From: Bradyrhizobium xenonodulans
Lineage (GTDB): Bacteria > Pseudomonadota > Alphaproteobacteria > Rhizobiales > Xanthobacteraceae
Length of the DNA stretch: 64,000 nucleotides
Direction: 5' to 3'
Assembly (NCBI RefSeq): GCF_027594865.1
Contig: NZ_CP089391.1
Location: forward strand, 6,044,501-6,108,500
This document shows, piece after piece, positions 7,941-16,681 of the stretch (the first letter of the stretch is position 1; the number at the start of each line of letters is the position of its first letter). Both the position numbers and the translations under genes were made by a program. The notes under the pieces were generated by a model. That model did not search any database, was not told where the DNA came from, and saw only the letters and a program-made list of their open reading frames with translations.

Positions 7941-9038
7941 ATGGTCACGCCTGCGCCAACACTGGCGCGCTTTTCCGGCATCCAGAAGACCTACGATGGC
8001 GAGCACCTCGTGGTGAAGAACCTCGACCTCGACATCAGGAAGGGCGAGTTCATCACCCTGCTCGGCCCGTCGGGCTCGGGCAAGACGACCACGCTGATGA
8101 TGCTGGCCGGCTTCGAGGTTCCAACCCATGGCGAGATCTATCTCGCGGAACGGCCGATCAAGAACGTGCCGCCCCATAAGCGCGACATCGGCATGGTGTT
8201 CCAGAACTATGCCTTGTTTCCGCACCTGACGATCGCGGAGAATATCGCCTTCCCGCTCTCCGTTCGCAAGACGAACAAGGCGGAAACGCAGGAGCGGGTC
8301 AAAGCGGCACTGCGCATGATCAAGATGGAAACGCTGGCACAGCGGCGACCCGGGCAGCTGTCCGGCGGCCAGCAGCAGCGCGTGGCGCTGGCTCGCGCGC
8401 TGGTTTTCAATCCGCAGCTCGTGCTGATGGACGAGCCGCTGGGCGCCCTCGACAAGCGCCTGCGGGAGCAGATGCAGCTGGAGATCAAGCAGCTGCACGA
8501 AACGATGGGCATCACCATCGTCTACGTCACCCACGACCAGAGCGAAGCGCTCACCATGTCGGACCGCATCGCCGTGTTCAACGACGGCATCGTGCAGCAG
8601 ATCGACAGACCCGACGCGCTGTACGAGCAGCCGGTGAACAGCTTCGTCGCCCATTTCATCGGCGAGAACAATGTGCTGGCCGGTACCGTCGAGACGCTCG
8701 ACAAGGACTATTGCCGCGTCGCGCTGGCTGGCGGCGGCGCCGTGACTGCACGGGCGGTCAATGTATCAGGCCCAGGCGCCGCCACCTCCCTGTCGGTGCG
8801 ACCGGAACGGATCGCCATTGTCAGCGATGGCACCTCGAGCGACGGATCGAACCGGCTGCCGGCCAGGGTGCAGAACACCATCTATCTCGGCGACCACGCG
8901 CTGGCCGTGCTCGATGTCTGTGGGAATGCCGAGTTCATGGTCAAGCTTCAGCCGGGCACGCATCACAGTCTCACGCCCGGCGAAGACGCGTTCGTCACCT
9001 TCCGCCCCGAGGACTGCCTGGCCCTCGATCCCGCCTGA
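7941..9038 (+). CDS. ABC transporter ATP-binding protein, polyamine type (PotA-like)
   Basis: The 365-residue ATPase energises the importer encoded with the next three genes. The Walker A motif GPSGSGKTT lies at about 42-50, the signature LSGGQQQRVALARAL at about 139-153, and Walker B LVLMDEPLGALD at about 160-171. The H-loop THD follows near 197. The C-terminal third is the TOBE-type regulatory domain seen in PotA and FbpC proteins (SVRPERIAIV). With the PotD-like binding protein downstream, a spermidine/putrescine-type or related organic cation substrate is most likely. The exact substrate cannot be read from sequence. Confidence 0.92.
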   Translation: MVTPAPTLARFSGIQKTYDGEHLVVKNLDLDIRKGEFITLLGPSGSGKTTTLMMLAGFEVPTHGEIYLAERPIKNVPPHKRDIGMVFQNYALFPHLTIAENIAFPLSVRKTNKAETQERVKAALRMIKMETLAQRRPGQLSGGQQQRVALARALVFNPQLVLMDEPLGALDKRLREQMQLEIKQLHETMGITIVYVTHDQSEALTMSDRIAVFNDGIVQQIDRPDALYEQPVNSFVAHFIGENNVLAGTVETLDKDYCRVALAGGGAVTARAVNVSGPGAATSLSVRPERIAIVSDGTSSDGSNRLPARVQNTIYLGDHALAVLDVCGNAEFMVKLQPGTHHSLTPGEDAFVTFRPEDCLALDPA

Positions 9039-9086
9039 TCCAGCGATCAACATCAACGCAACGCAGATGAAGAAGGAACAACGACC

Positions 9087-10145
9087 ATGCTGAAGCGCAA
9101 GACCGGCAAGATTGCTCTGGGTTTCGCAGCAGTGCTCAGCGCCAGCGCGGCGCTGGCCACGGTCGCGCAGGCGCGTGACCTCACGGTCGTGTCGTGGGGC
9201 GGCGCGTATCAGGATGCCCAGAAGAAGGTCTATTTCGAGCCCTTCAAGAAGGCAGCCAACATTCCCATGAACGACGAGTCCTGGGACGGCGGCGTCGGCG
9301 TGTTGCGCGCCAAGGTGCAGGGTGGTGCCGCCACCTGGGACGTCGTCCAGGTCGAGAGCGACGAACTGGCGGTCGGCTGCGAGGAAGGCCTGTTCGAGAA
9401 GCTGGACTATTCCAAGATCGGCGGCGAGGCCGCCTATATCCCGCCATCGGTCAATCCCTGCGGCGTCGGCGCCATCCTTTACGACTTCGTACTCGGCTAC
9501 GACAAGGACAAACTGAAGGACGCTCCGAAGGGCTGGGCCGATTTCTTCGACACCAAGAAGATTCCGGGCAAGCGCGGCTTGCGTCAGGGCCCGAAGACCA
9601 CGCTGGAGATCGCCCTCATGGCCGACGGCGTCGCACCGAAGGACGTCTACAAGGTGCTGGCGACCGACGAGGGGATCGAGCGCGCGTTCAAGAAGCTGGA
9701 CAGCATCAAGGGCGACATCGTCTGGTGGAAGGCCGGCGCCCAGCCGCCGCAATTGCTCGCCTCCGGCGAGGTGGCGATGACCTCGGTCTACAACGGCCGC
9801 ATCGACACTGCGAACAAGAACGAGAAGAAGAATTTCGGCATGGTGTGGGACGGAGCGCTCTTCACCCTCGACAGCTGGGTCATCCTGAAGGGCAGCCCGA
9901 ACAAGGACGCCGCCTACAAGTTCCTGGACTTCGTCGGCAAGGCGGAGAACCAGTCAAAACTGTCGGAAAACATTGCCTACGGCACCTCGAACAAGGACGC
10001 AGCCGCTCTGATCGCGCCCGCCGTTCTGAAGGATCTGCCAACGGCGCCTGACAACATCAAGAATGCGGTCGAGATCAACGTGGGCTTCTGGCTCGAGAAC
10101 ATCGACCGCCTCACCGAGCGCTTCAACAAATGGGCCGCGAAGTAG
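9087..10145 (+). CDS. ABC transporter periplasmic substrate-binding protein, PotD family
   Basis: The 352-residue protein has a Sec signal peptide ending near residue 29 (AQA before RDLTVVSWGGAYQDAQ). The mature part has the bacterial extracellular solute-binding architecture of polyamine receptors: VVSWGGAYQDAQKKVYFEPF, then TWDVVQVESDELAVGCEEGL and GAILYDFVLGYDKDKL. The hinge-region GSPNKDAAYKFLDFVGK follows. It lies 48 bases after the ATPase gene, with a clear ribosome site (AAGGA). A palindromic repeat separates it from the permease genes. It captures the substrate in the periplasm; a polyamine is the best guess. Confidence 0.9.
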   Translation: MLKRKTGKIALGFAAVLSASAALATVAQARDLTVVSWGGAYQDAQKKVYFEPFKKAANIPMNDESWDGGVGVLRAKVQGGAATWDVVQVESDELAVGCEEGLFEKLDYSKIGGEAAYIPPSVNPCGVGAILYDFVLGYDKDKLKDAPKGWADFFDTKKIPGKRGLRQGPKTTLEIALMADGVAPKDVYKVLATDEGIERAFKKLDSIKGDIVWWKAGAQPPQLLASGEVAMTSVYNGRIDTANKNEKKNFGMVWDGALFTLDSWVILKGSPNKDAAYKFLDFVGKAENQSKLSENIAYGTSNKDAAALIAPAVLKDLPTAPDNIKNAVEINVGFWLENIDRLTERFNKWAAK

Positions 10146-10198
10146 CGCGCGATCGAATGGGCGCTGAGGAAAAGGCGTGGCGGATAGCGCCCGCGGCG

Positions 10199-10330
10199 CA
10201 TCCTTCGAGACGCCCGCCTGCGGCGGGCGCTCAGGACGAGGTCTGAATCTGTGGCAGCGACTCTACAGGCGCCGTTGTCGATCAGCCTCGTCCTGAGGAG
10301 ACGGCGAAGCGGTCGTCTCGAAGGACGCGG
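10199..10330. repeat. REP-like inverted pair inside the ABC transporter operon
   Basis: Family A elements at 10199-10241 and 10284-10330 face each other in the 269-base gap between the binding-protein and first permease genes. Such an element may stabilise the upstream message and reduce read-through to the permeases, as REP elements do in other operons. That role is inferred. Confidence 0.8.
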
Positions 10331-10414
10331 CGCTTGCTCGGGCCGCTCCAAAAGGACACATGCGATTGACCTCCCAGAATTGGCGAGGGCAATCCGTCCA
10401 GAGGCGCTCATGCC

Positions 10415-11677
10415 ATGACGGCAGCGTCCCCGACCGGCGCCGATGCGCCGACCGAAATGCCGCTCAAGCGCCGATTGAAGCGTGCAGAGCGGACACGTCA
10501 GGTCAGGGCATTGGCGCTGGTCGCGCCGCTTCTCGTCTTTCTGCTCTTCACCTTCGCCGGGCCGATCGCCGGCATGCTGTGGCGCGCGGTCGATGACCGC
10601 GAGGTGCGTCAGGTTCTGCCGCAAACCGTCGCTGCTCTCGCCAGTTGGGACGGCAAGGACCTGCCGGACGAGACGGCCTACGCGGCGCTGGCCAGCGACA
10701 TCCTGGCGGCGCGCGCCGCCGGCACCATCGCCATCGCGGCCAAGCGGCTCAATTACGCGCTGAACGGTTTTCGCACCATCCTGACCAGCACCGCACGCAA
10801 TCTGAAGACGGCGCCAGAGCCGGGCACCGCAAAGGAGACGCTGGGCAAGATCAACCCGGCCTGGCGCGAACGCACCACCTGGACGACGATCAAGGACGCC
10901 GGTGGCCCCGTGACCGGCTTCTACCTCCTGGCGGCGCTCGACCTGACCCGGAACGTGGACGGCGCGATCATCGCGGCACCACCGGATCAGGCCATCTACC
11001 GCGACATTTTCATCCGCACCTTCCTCATCAGTCTCGCTGTCACCGCGCTCTGCCTGATCCTTGGCTTCCCGGTCGCCTACCTGCTGGCGGCGCTGCCGCC
11101 GGGCCGGTCGAACCTCTTGATGATCTTCGTCCTGCTGCCGTTCTGGACATCGCTCCTGGTCCGCACCTGCGCCTGGATCGTGCTGTTGCAGAGCCAGGGC
11201 GTCGTGAACGACAGCCTGCACTGGCTTGGCATCATCGACGCGCCGCTGCGCCTGATCTACAACCGCTTCGGCGTCTGCGTGGCGATGACCCACGTTCTCC
11301 TGCCGTTCATGATCCTGCCGCTGTACAGCAGCATGAAGGCGATCTCGCCTGCCTACATGCGTGCCGCTGCCTCGCTGGGTGCGCCACCACTCACCGCCTT
11401 CCTGCGGATCTATCTGCCGCAAACCCTGCCCGGCATCGGCGCGGGAAGCCTGCTCGTCTTCATCCTGGCACTCGGCTACTACATCACGCCGGCCCTCGTC
11501 GGCGGCGCCGCCGACCAGATGATCAGCTACTTCATCGCACTCTACACGACCGAGACGGCGAACTGGGGCCTTGCTTCGGCATTGGGTGCGGTGCTGCTGC
11601 TGGCCACTGTTCTGCTTGCGCTCGTCTACGGCAAGCTGGTGCAGGGACAGCAGGTCACGGGAGGCATGAAGAATTGA
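10415..11677 (+). CDS. ABC transporter permease, PotB type, with long periplasmic insert
   Basis: The 420-residue permease has a first membrane helix at about 29-55. A soluble region of roughly 130 residues (about 55-185) follows before the remaining helices, which is longer than in E. coli PotB. Five further helices begin near DIFIRTFLISLAVTALCLILGFPVAYLLA. The EAA-type loop that contacts the ATPase reads AAASLGAPPLTAFLRIYLPQTLPGI near 315-340. The C-terminus overlaps the next gene by four bases. It forms half of the channel of the importer. Confidence 0.9.
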   Translation: MTAASPTGADAPTEMPLKRRLKRAERTRQVRALALVAPLLVFLLFTFAGPIAGMLWRAVDDREVRQVLPQTVAALASWDGKDLPDETAYAALASDILAARAAGTIAIAAKRLNYALNGFRTILTSTARNLKTAPEPGTAKETLGKINPAWRERTTWTTIKDAGGPVTGFYLLAALDLTRNVDGAIIAAPPDQAIYRDIFIRTFLISLAVTALCLILGFPVAYLLAALPPGRSNLLMIFVLLPFWTSLLVRTCAWIVLLQSQGVVNDSLHWLGIIDAPLRLIYNRFGVCVAMTHVLLPFMILPLYSSMKAISPAYMRAAASLGAPPLTAFLRIYLPQTLPGIGAGSLLVFILALGYYITPALVGGAADQMISYFIALYTTETANWGLASALGAVLLLATVLLALVYGKLVQGQQVTGGMKN

Positions 11678-12504
11678 GCGACAGCCCCTCCCTCCGCACC
11701 CCCAGCCAGCGCATCGCGTGGATCGCGACCATCGTCATCTCGACGCTCGTGTTCATTTTCTTGATCGCGCCGATCCTGGCGATCATGCCGCTGTCGCTCA
11801 GCTCGGGCTCGTACCTCACCTATCCGCTGCCGGGCCTCTCCTTGCGCTGGTACGATGACTTCATCAATTCGCCGCGCTGGATGAATTCGCTGAAGAACAG
11901 CATGATCATCGGCGTCGCCTCGACTATGCTGTCGATGGTGCTTGGTACGCTGGCTGCGCTGGGGCTGGCGCAGTGGAAGAGCCGGTTCAAGCCGCTCGTG
12001 CTGGCTTTCGTGCTGTCGCCAGTCGTCGTGCCCGGCGTCATCACCGCGGTGGGTCTGTATTTCTTCTTCGCGCCGATCGGACTGACCGGCAGTTATCTCG
12101 GCTTGATCCTGGCCCACACTGCGCTCGCGACGCCATTCGTGGTGATCACGGTCGGCGCGACGCTGCAAAGCTTCGACACCAATCTGGCGCGCGCTGCCGC
12201 CTCGCTCGGCGCCTCGCCGCTTGACGCGTTCCGCCGCGTGATCCTGCCGCTGATCCTGCCGGGCCTCGCCTCAGGCGCGCTGTTCGCCTTCGCGACCAGC
12301 TTCGATGAGGTGGTGATCGTGCTGTTCATGGCAGGTCCCGAACAACGAACCCTGCCGCGCGAAATGTTCAGCGGCATCCGCGAGAATATCAGCCCGACCA
12401 TCACGGCAGCGGCCGTGATCCTGACGACGGTATCGGTCATCCTCCTCGCCACCCTGGAAGGCCTGCGACGGCGCAACGAACGGCTCAAGGGCAGCGAAGG
12501 CTGA
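11674..12504 (+). CDS. ABC transporter permease, PotC type, TTG start
   Basis: The 276-residue second permease has six predicted membrane helices. Its EAA loop is AAASLGASPLDAFRRVILPLILPGL near 170-195. The start is taken as the TTG at 11674, which overlaps the previous stop (TTGA) and has GGGAGG nine bases upstream. The next in-frame ATG would cut off the first helix. Translational coupling to the PotB-like gene is therefore expected. Together with that protein it forms the membrane channel. Confidence 0.9.
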   Translation: MSDSPSLRTPSQRIAWIATIVISTLVFIFLIAPILAIMPLSLSSGSYLTYPLPGLSLRWYDDFINSPRWMNSLKNSMIIGVASTMLSMVLGTLAALGLAQWKSRFKPLVLAFVLSPVVVPGVITAVGLYFFFAPIGLTGSYLGLILAHTALATPFVVITVGATLQSFDTNLARAAASLGASPLDAFRRVILPLILPGLASGALFAFATSFDEVVIVLFMAGPEQRTLPREMFSGIRENISPTITAAAVILTTVSVILLATLEGLRRRNERLKGSEG

Positions 12505-12529
12505 CGACGAAAACGAAAAAGGCACGACA

Positions 12530-12555
12530 GCGCGCCCGGTGAGAACCGGGCGCGC
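12530..12555. terminator. Hairpin terminator between convergent genes
   Basis: A perfect 11-bp GC-rich stem (12530-12540 with 12545-12555) has a GAGA loop and is followed by CTCGTTT. It can serve the ABC operon and possibly the convergent PRC-barrel gene. Confidence 0.75.
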
Positions 12556-12582
12556 CTCGTTTAGATGGTCACACGAGCCGCA

Positions 12583-13110
12583 TTACTCCGAATACTTGAA
12601 CTCCGGCATGTTCTTCAGCTCGTCCTTGCTCGCATTGAACACGGCGTGATCCGGATACCATTTCGACCCTGACGGGGCGGCCGTCGCGGTCTTGTCCGTA
12701 CCGGTCGCAGCGCCGGTCGTCGTGGATGCCGCAGGCTTGGCGCCCGGGTTCGTGCCGGCGCCGGTGTAGGCCACGGCCTCGTTGACGAACTTCAGCTTCT
12801 CGTAGGGCACGGCGACCAGATGCTCGCCCATGCCGAGGAAGCCGCCGACGCCGATCACGGCGATCTTGATGTTGCCGCTCTTGTCCATCAGCAGGTCGTT
12901 GACCGAGCCGATGTTCTCGTTGGCCTCGTTGTAGACCTTCAGACCCGACATCTTCGAGGCACGCCAATCGCCGGAAGCGGTCGTGGTCGTCGCGGTGGCG
13001 GCGGCCGCGGTCGGCGCCTTGTCGGTGGTGGCGGTCGGCGATTGCGCGAACGCAACGGTCGCAATCAGTGCGGTGCCGGCGAGGCCGGCGGCGATCGATT
13101 TGATCAACAT
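12583..13110 (-). CDS. Secreted PRC-barrel domain protein
   Basis: The 175-residue protein has a signal peptide (about 1-22, ending AFAQ), a Thr/Ala-rich linker (about 23-45) and one PRC-barrel domain (about 48-118). The domain contains KVYNEANENIGSVNDLLMDKSGNIK and VIGVGGFLGMGEHLVAVPYEKL. The tail is Ala/Thr/Gly-rich. Such proteins are common in Rhizobiales and are often linked to general stress. A general-stress-type promoter match at 13148-13172 supports this. Its ligand or partner is unknown. Confidence 0.88.
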   Translation of the reverse strand: MLIKSIAAGLAGTALIATVAFAQSPTATTDKAPTAAAATATTTTASGDWRASKMSGLKVYNEANENIGSVNDLLMDKSGNIKIAVIGVGGFLGMGEHLVAVPYEKLKFVNEAVAYTGAGTNPGAKPAASTTTGAATGTDKTATAAPSGSKWYPDHAVFNASKDELKNMPEFKYSE

Positions 13111-13147
13111 CTTGTCCTCTCCTTCAGCAGAAAACTCGTGTGGAGAG

Positions 13148-13172
13148 AACAGCGCCGATCACGTGCAGTTCC
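13148..13172 (-). promoter_or_regulatory. Candidate EcfG-type general stress promoter
   Basis: On the minus strand, GGAAC is separated by 17 bases from GTT, 38 bases before the PRC-barrel start. This fits the GGAAC-N16/17-cGTT pattern of alphaproteobacterial EcfG promoters, except that the base before GTT is T. Confidence 0.45.
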
Positions 13173-13333
13173 TGTGATGCGGCAATTTCGTCGCGCAATA
13201 ATGGCGCTGCATTGCGATGAGAGTTCCTCGCTCGCGCGGAAACGTGCGGGACGCACAGTTCCCCGCCGACGATCATGCGCCCTGGGTGAAGCACGATCGC
13301 GGCGAGGAACGTGCCGGCCTGCGTCGCTTCAGG

Positions 13334-13885
13334 TCAGCTCTTGTAGTCGATCAGAAGTGCCGAGAAGTCCGAGCTGCTGGACGAGCTGCCGTTGGCGCCA
13401 TAAGACGACGCCGAGGATTGCGACTGCTGAAGCGCCTGGAGGAACTGCTGGAGGATCTCCGCCGTCGTCTGATCGCTCGACGTGCTGCTGGTCGAGTTCG
13501 TGGTCGACGACGAATCCGAGCTGTCATCCGGCGGCGGGCCGGGCGGCGGTCCGCCCGCGCCGCCGGGACCGCTGGCGAAGGCGGACTGAAACACGTTCTT
13601 CAACTCCTCGGCCTGGTCCGAGGTCAGCGTCCCGTTCGACACCTCGTCGGAAATGAGGTCGTCGATCTTCGACTGCATCTCGTCCTTGGAGGGACGCGTG
13701 CCGCTCGACTGGTCGCTGGACCGGCCCGACTGCAAGGCCGTGTCGATGTCGGTGAGCGCCGTCGAGAGCGCCGACTGGTCCGACGACGAGATGGTGCCGG
13801 CGGAAACTTCCGATTGCAGTTCCTGCTGAAGCCGCTGCAAGGGCGACTGGTAGTTGCCGGCGGAAGCCGCCGAAATCGAGGTCAT
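13334..13885 (-). CDS. Low-complexity protein with an internal SxGT(I/L)(S/T)SDQ repeat
   Basis: The 183-residue protein begins MTSISAASAGNYQSPLQRLQ. Two related units follow: EVSAGTISSSDQSALSTAL near 30-48 and EVSNGTLTSDQAEELKNVF near 84-102. A Pro/Gly stretch (GGAGGPPPGPPPDD) and a Ser/Thr-rich region come next, and then a Gln-rich helix (EILQQFLQALQQSQS). It lacks a clear signal peptide. The ATG at 13885 has GGAG upstream. It is divergent from the response regulator gene, with 180 bases between, so it may be one of that regulator's targets. I do not recognise a named family. Confidence 0.7.
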   Translation of the reverse strand: MTSISAASAGNYQSPLQRLQQELQSEVSAGTISSSDQSALSTALTDIDTALQSGRSSDQSSGTRPSKDEMQSKIDDLISDEVSNGTLTSDQAEELKNVFQSAFASGPGGAGGPPPGPPPDDSSDSSSTTNSTSSTSSDQTTAEILQQFLQALQQSQSSASSYGANGSSSSSSDFSALLIDYKS

Positions 13886-14065
13886 GATGGCTCCGTGGTT
13901 CTTGCGGGGTTTCTTGTGTGACGCCGCCACGGTATGGTTAACGGCCTTAACGAGACCTTGCTGCTTCCCTGCCCAGGTGTTGCCCTGTGTTGCGCCCAGG
14001 CGGACGGAAACAATCTGAAACAAAAATCTTCGCCATTTGGCCCGAATCTTGGACAAACAAAGCTC

Positions 14066-14821
14066 ATGGCCATTCCCAATCCCAACATCCTGGTCGTCGA
14101 GGACGACCGCGAAACCCGGACGTTGATTGCGAAGTATCTCCGCAACAACGCCTGCAACGTCACCGCCGTGAGCGATGGCCGCGAGATGTCGCGCGCCATG
14201 GCCGATCACAGGGTCGACCTCATCATCCTCGACGTCATGCTGCCCGGCGAGGACGGCTTGAGCCTCTGCCGCAAGGTGCGCTCGGAGGCGCAGACGCCGA
14301 TCATCATGCTGACCGCGCGCGGCGAGGACGTCGACCGCATCGTCGGCCTCGAGATGGGCGCGGACGACTATCTGCCGAAGCCCTTCAACCCGCGCGAGCT
14401 GCTCGCGCGCATCAACGCGGTGCTGCGCCGCCAGGCGGCCGCGCAGGCCGCGAGCTCGATCGAGGGTGCCTCCACGCTCACCTTCGAAGGCTGGCGCATC
14501 GACCTGCGCCTGCGCGAGCTGCGCAATCCCGAAGGCGCGCGGGTCGCGGTGACCAGCGCCGAGTTCGATCTGCTTCGCACGTTCTGCGAGCGCCCCGGTC
14601 GCGTGCTGTCGCGCGACAGCCTGCTCGACCTCACGCAGGGGCGCAACACCGGCTCGTTCGAGCGCTCCATCGACGTTCTGGTCAGCCGCATCCGCCGCAA
14701 GATCGAGCCCAATCCCGCCGATCCCACCATCATCAAGACGGTGCGCTCCGGCGGTTATCTGTTCACGCCGAGGACTGAAGCAGCGAGCAACGAAGCGATC
14801 GCGGCGACCCTGGGCGCCTAG
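14066..14821 (+). CDS. OmpR-family response regulator
   Basis: The 251-residue protein has a receiver domain with acidic pocket E12-D13-D14, phospho-acceptor D56 in LIILDVMLPGEDG, and the conserved Thr and Lys (MLTARGED, YLPKPF). An OmpR/PhoB winged helix follows (about 145-240) and contains FERSIDVLVSRIRRKIEPNP and VRSGGYLF. The ATG at 14066 starts directly before the receiver; the frame is open from 13934. The kinase gene follows 13 bases later, so the pair is a two-component system. The signal and targets are unknown. Confidence 0.93.
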   Translation: MAIPNPNILVVEDDRETRTLIAKYLRNNACNVTAVSDGREMSRAMADHRVDLIILDVMLPGEDGLSLCRKVRSEAQTPIIMLTARGEDVDRIVGLEMGADDYLPKPFNPRELLARINAVLRRQAAAQAASSIEGASTLTFEGWRIDLRLRELRNPEGARVAVTSAEFDLLRTFCERPGRVLSRDSLLDLTQGRNTGSFERSIDVLVSRIRRKIEPNPADPTIIKTVRSGGYLFTPRTEAASNEAIAATLGA

Positions 14822-14834
14822 TGGAGCGGCCGTC

Positions 14835-16163
14835 ATGACGCCGTTCCGCTTCTTCCACCTCAAAAGCATCGGCGGACAGATCGCAGCCCTGGTGGTGGCC
14901 TCGATCGTCGCGCTGCATCTGATCCTCACCGTCAGCTTCCTGATCAGCCGGCCGGACCGCGCCGAGCCGCCGCCCGACAGCGCGCATCAGCTCGCGGATG
15001 CCGCCCTGCTGCTGAGCGGTGCCGACGCAAGCGCGCGTCCGCGCCTCCTCGGCGATATCACGCGGGCGTTTCCGAAGGCCGGGATCGAGCTGCTCGCGCC
15101 GGGGACCGCCGCCGTCACCGAGGACGGAGACAGCCCGCATCTGCGCAGCGTGCGCCGGCATCTCGGCCATCAGTACAAGATACTCGCGCTGGCGCCGGAC
15201 GGCGGCGTGCACCGGGTCGCGGTCGAGCTCCCCGATGGCAGCATGATCGCCGGCCGCGTCGAGCAGGGCCAGCATCCGCCGCGGTTCTGGGGCGGCCCCT
15301 GGATGATGACGCTGCTGTTCGCGCTGATCAGCGTCACCATGCTGGGCCTGTGGGCAGCCTATGCGCTGGCCGCGCCGCTGTCCTCCTTCGCCAAGGCGGC
15401 CGAGAATTTCAGTCTCGACGTCGCCGGCGAGCCGTTGCCCGAGCGCGGCCCGGAAGAGATCCGCTCGGTCGCGCGCGCGCTCAACCGCATGCACGAGCGG
15501 ATCGCGCGGCTGATGTCGGACCGCACCAAGATGCTGGCGGCGATCAGCCACGATCTGCGCACGCCGATCACGCGGCTGCGGCTGCGCGCCGAGTTCATCG
15601 AGGACGAGGGCAACCGCAAGCGCATGCTGATCGATCTCGACCAGATGCGCTCGATGCTGGAAAGCGTGCTGTCGCTGCTGCGCAACGACCGCAGGATCGA
15701 GGCGGTGACCTTGGTCGACATCGCCAGCACGCTCCAGCTGATCGCCGACCAGTTCGGCGACATGGGCCATGTCGTGCATTATGACGGCCCGCTATCTGCA
15801 ACCGCCGCCGGGCGGCCCGACGATCTGCATCGCGGCATCACCAACCTCGTCGAGAACGCGGTGCGCTTCGGCGCCGAGGTGACGATCCGCCTCGATGTCG
15901 CCGGCACGAAACTCGTCATCGACGTCGAGGATGACGGCCCCGGCATCTCGGATGCGCGCAAGCAGGAGATGCTGGAGCCGTTCGTGCGCGGCGACGATGC
16001 GCGCACGATGGACGATTCCACCGGCTTCGGCCTCGGCCTGTCGATCGCACGCGCGATCGCCCTCGCCCATGGCGGCGAGCTGTCGCTGCACGACCGCGAG
16101 CCGCACGGGCTGATCGTGCGGATGCAATTGCCGGTGTGGCAGCAGCCGCGGCTGGCGGCTTAG
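14835..16163 (+). CDS. Sensor histidine kinase
   Basis: The 442-residue kinase has a first membrane helix (about 15-37), a periplasmic region (about 40-155), a second helix (about 157-178), a HAMP linker and a HisKA domain. The phospho-acceptor is H239 in AAISHDLRTPITRLRL. The ATPase domain has an N box NLVENAVRFG, G1 DDGPGI and G2 GFGLGLSIARAIALAHGG. It acts in the inner membrane and pairs with the regulator encoded just upstream. It resembles EnvZ/RstB-type kinases. The periplasmic domain gives no clear ligand. Confidence 0.93.
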   Translation: MTPFRFFHLKSIGGQIAALVVASIVALHLILTVSFLISRPDRAEPPPDSAHQLADAALLLSGADASARPRLLGDITRAFPKAGIELLAPGTAAVTEDGDSPHLRSVRRHLGHQYKILALAPDGGVHRVAVELPDGSMIAGRVEQGQHPPRFWGGPWMMTLLFALISVTMLGLWAAYALAAPLSSFAKAAENFSLDVAGEPLPERGPEEIRSVARALNRMHERIARLMSDRTKMLAAISHDLRTPITRLRLRAEFIEDEGNRKRMLIDLDQMRSMLESVLSLLRNDRRIEAVTLVDIASTLQLIADQFGDMGHVVHYDGPLSATAAGRPDDLHRGITNLVENAVRFGAEVTIRLDVAGTKLVIDVEDDGPGISDARKQEMLEPFVRGDDARTMDDSTGFGLGLSIARAIALAHGGELSLHDREPHGLIVRMQLPVWQQPRLAA

Positions 16164-16211
16164 GGCATGATCCGGAAAAGTGTGAAGCGGTTTTCCGAAA
16201 AGATCATGCCC
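16163..16211. repeat. Palindromic repeat, family D, over the kinase stop codon
   Basis: The arms GGGCATGATC and GATCATGCCC close an imperfect hairpin containing GGAAAA / TTTTCC. A variant lies at 30829-30896. It may act as a terminator for the two-component operon. Confidence 0.75.
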
Positions 16212-16226
16212 TCTTGAGAAGACGCT

Positions 16227-16442
16227 TCAGGCCGCGAGCGGCGGATGCGCGATGATGTCGTGATCGAAGATCGCGACCGCCTCGAAGCGATAATTGCAGG
16301 CGTGGCACGTCCAGAGATAGGAGACGCGCCCCTCGCCCGGCTCGATCCAGTCGGGTTTTGGGATCGGCGTGCCGCACTGGGCACAGGGATTCTGTCTGGG
16401 GGTGTCGCCGAAATGTAGCTTGGCCATGTCCGTTTTTGTCAT
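16227..16442 (-). CDS. Small zinc-ribbon protein
   Basis: The 71-residue protein has two CxxC knuckles, CAQC near residue 19 and CHAC near 46, separated by a hydrophobic strand region. This is a typical single zinc ribbon. The ATG at 16442 follows GAGG with good spacing; the frame is open further upstream to 16610 but without a site. Similar small zinc-ribbon proteins are common in Bradyrhizobium, with no assigned function. It is probably cytoplasmic. Confidence 0.75.
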   Translation of the reverse strand: MTKTDMAKLHFGDTPRQNPCAQCGTPIPKPDWIEPGEGRVSYLWTCHACNYRFEAVAIFDHDIIAHPPLAA

Positions 16443-16681
16443 GGCACCTCTCCCGATTTGCAGCGCCTTCTTACTCGCTTTCGCAAGTCCACGCGAATAG
16501 ACAACCTTGCTGTCGCGAGCGGGCGTGTGGGCTCGGGAGACCACTAAGCCAGCATTGAGTCGCAATGACGGCTCGGCGCCGCAAAATCGTCCGCGGCGGC
16601 GTTTGGTCACATCATCGCCGCGTTCGCGAGGCCTAACGGACGCCGGGCGCAGGTCACTTACTGGACCTCAGGGAATATCTG

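Noticed and set aside
5999..7981. Long open frame (660 codons) on the minus strand opposite the DUF4403 gene
   Set aside because: Composition is Arg/Asp/Leu-biased, as expected for the antisense of a high-GC gene. It has no motif, and the plus strand carries a recognisable family.
13938..13951. TTAA-N5-TTAAC upstream of the response regulator gene
   Set aside because: CtrA sites need a spacing of seven bases; five does not fit.
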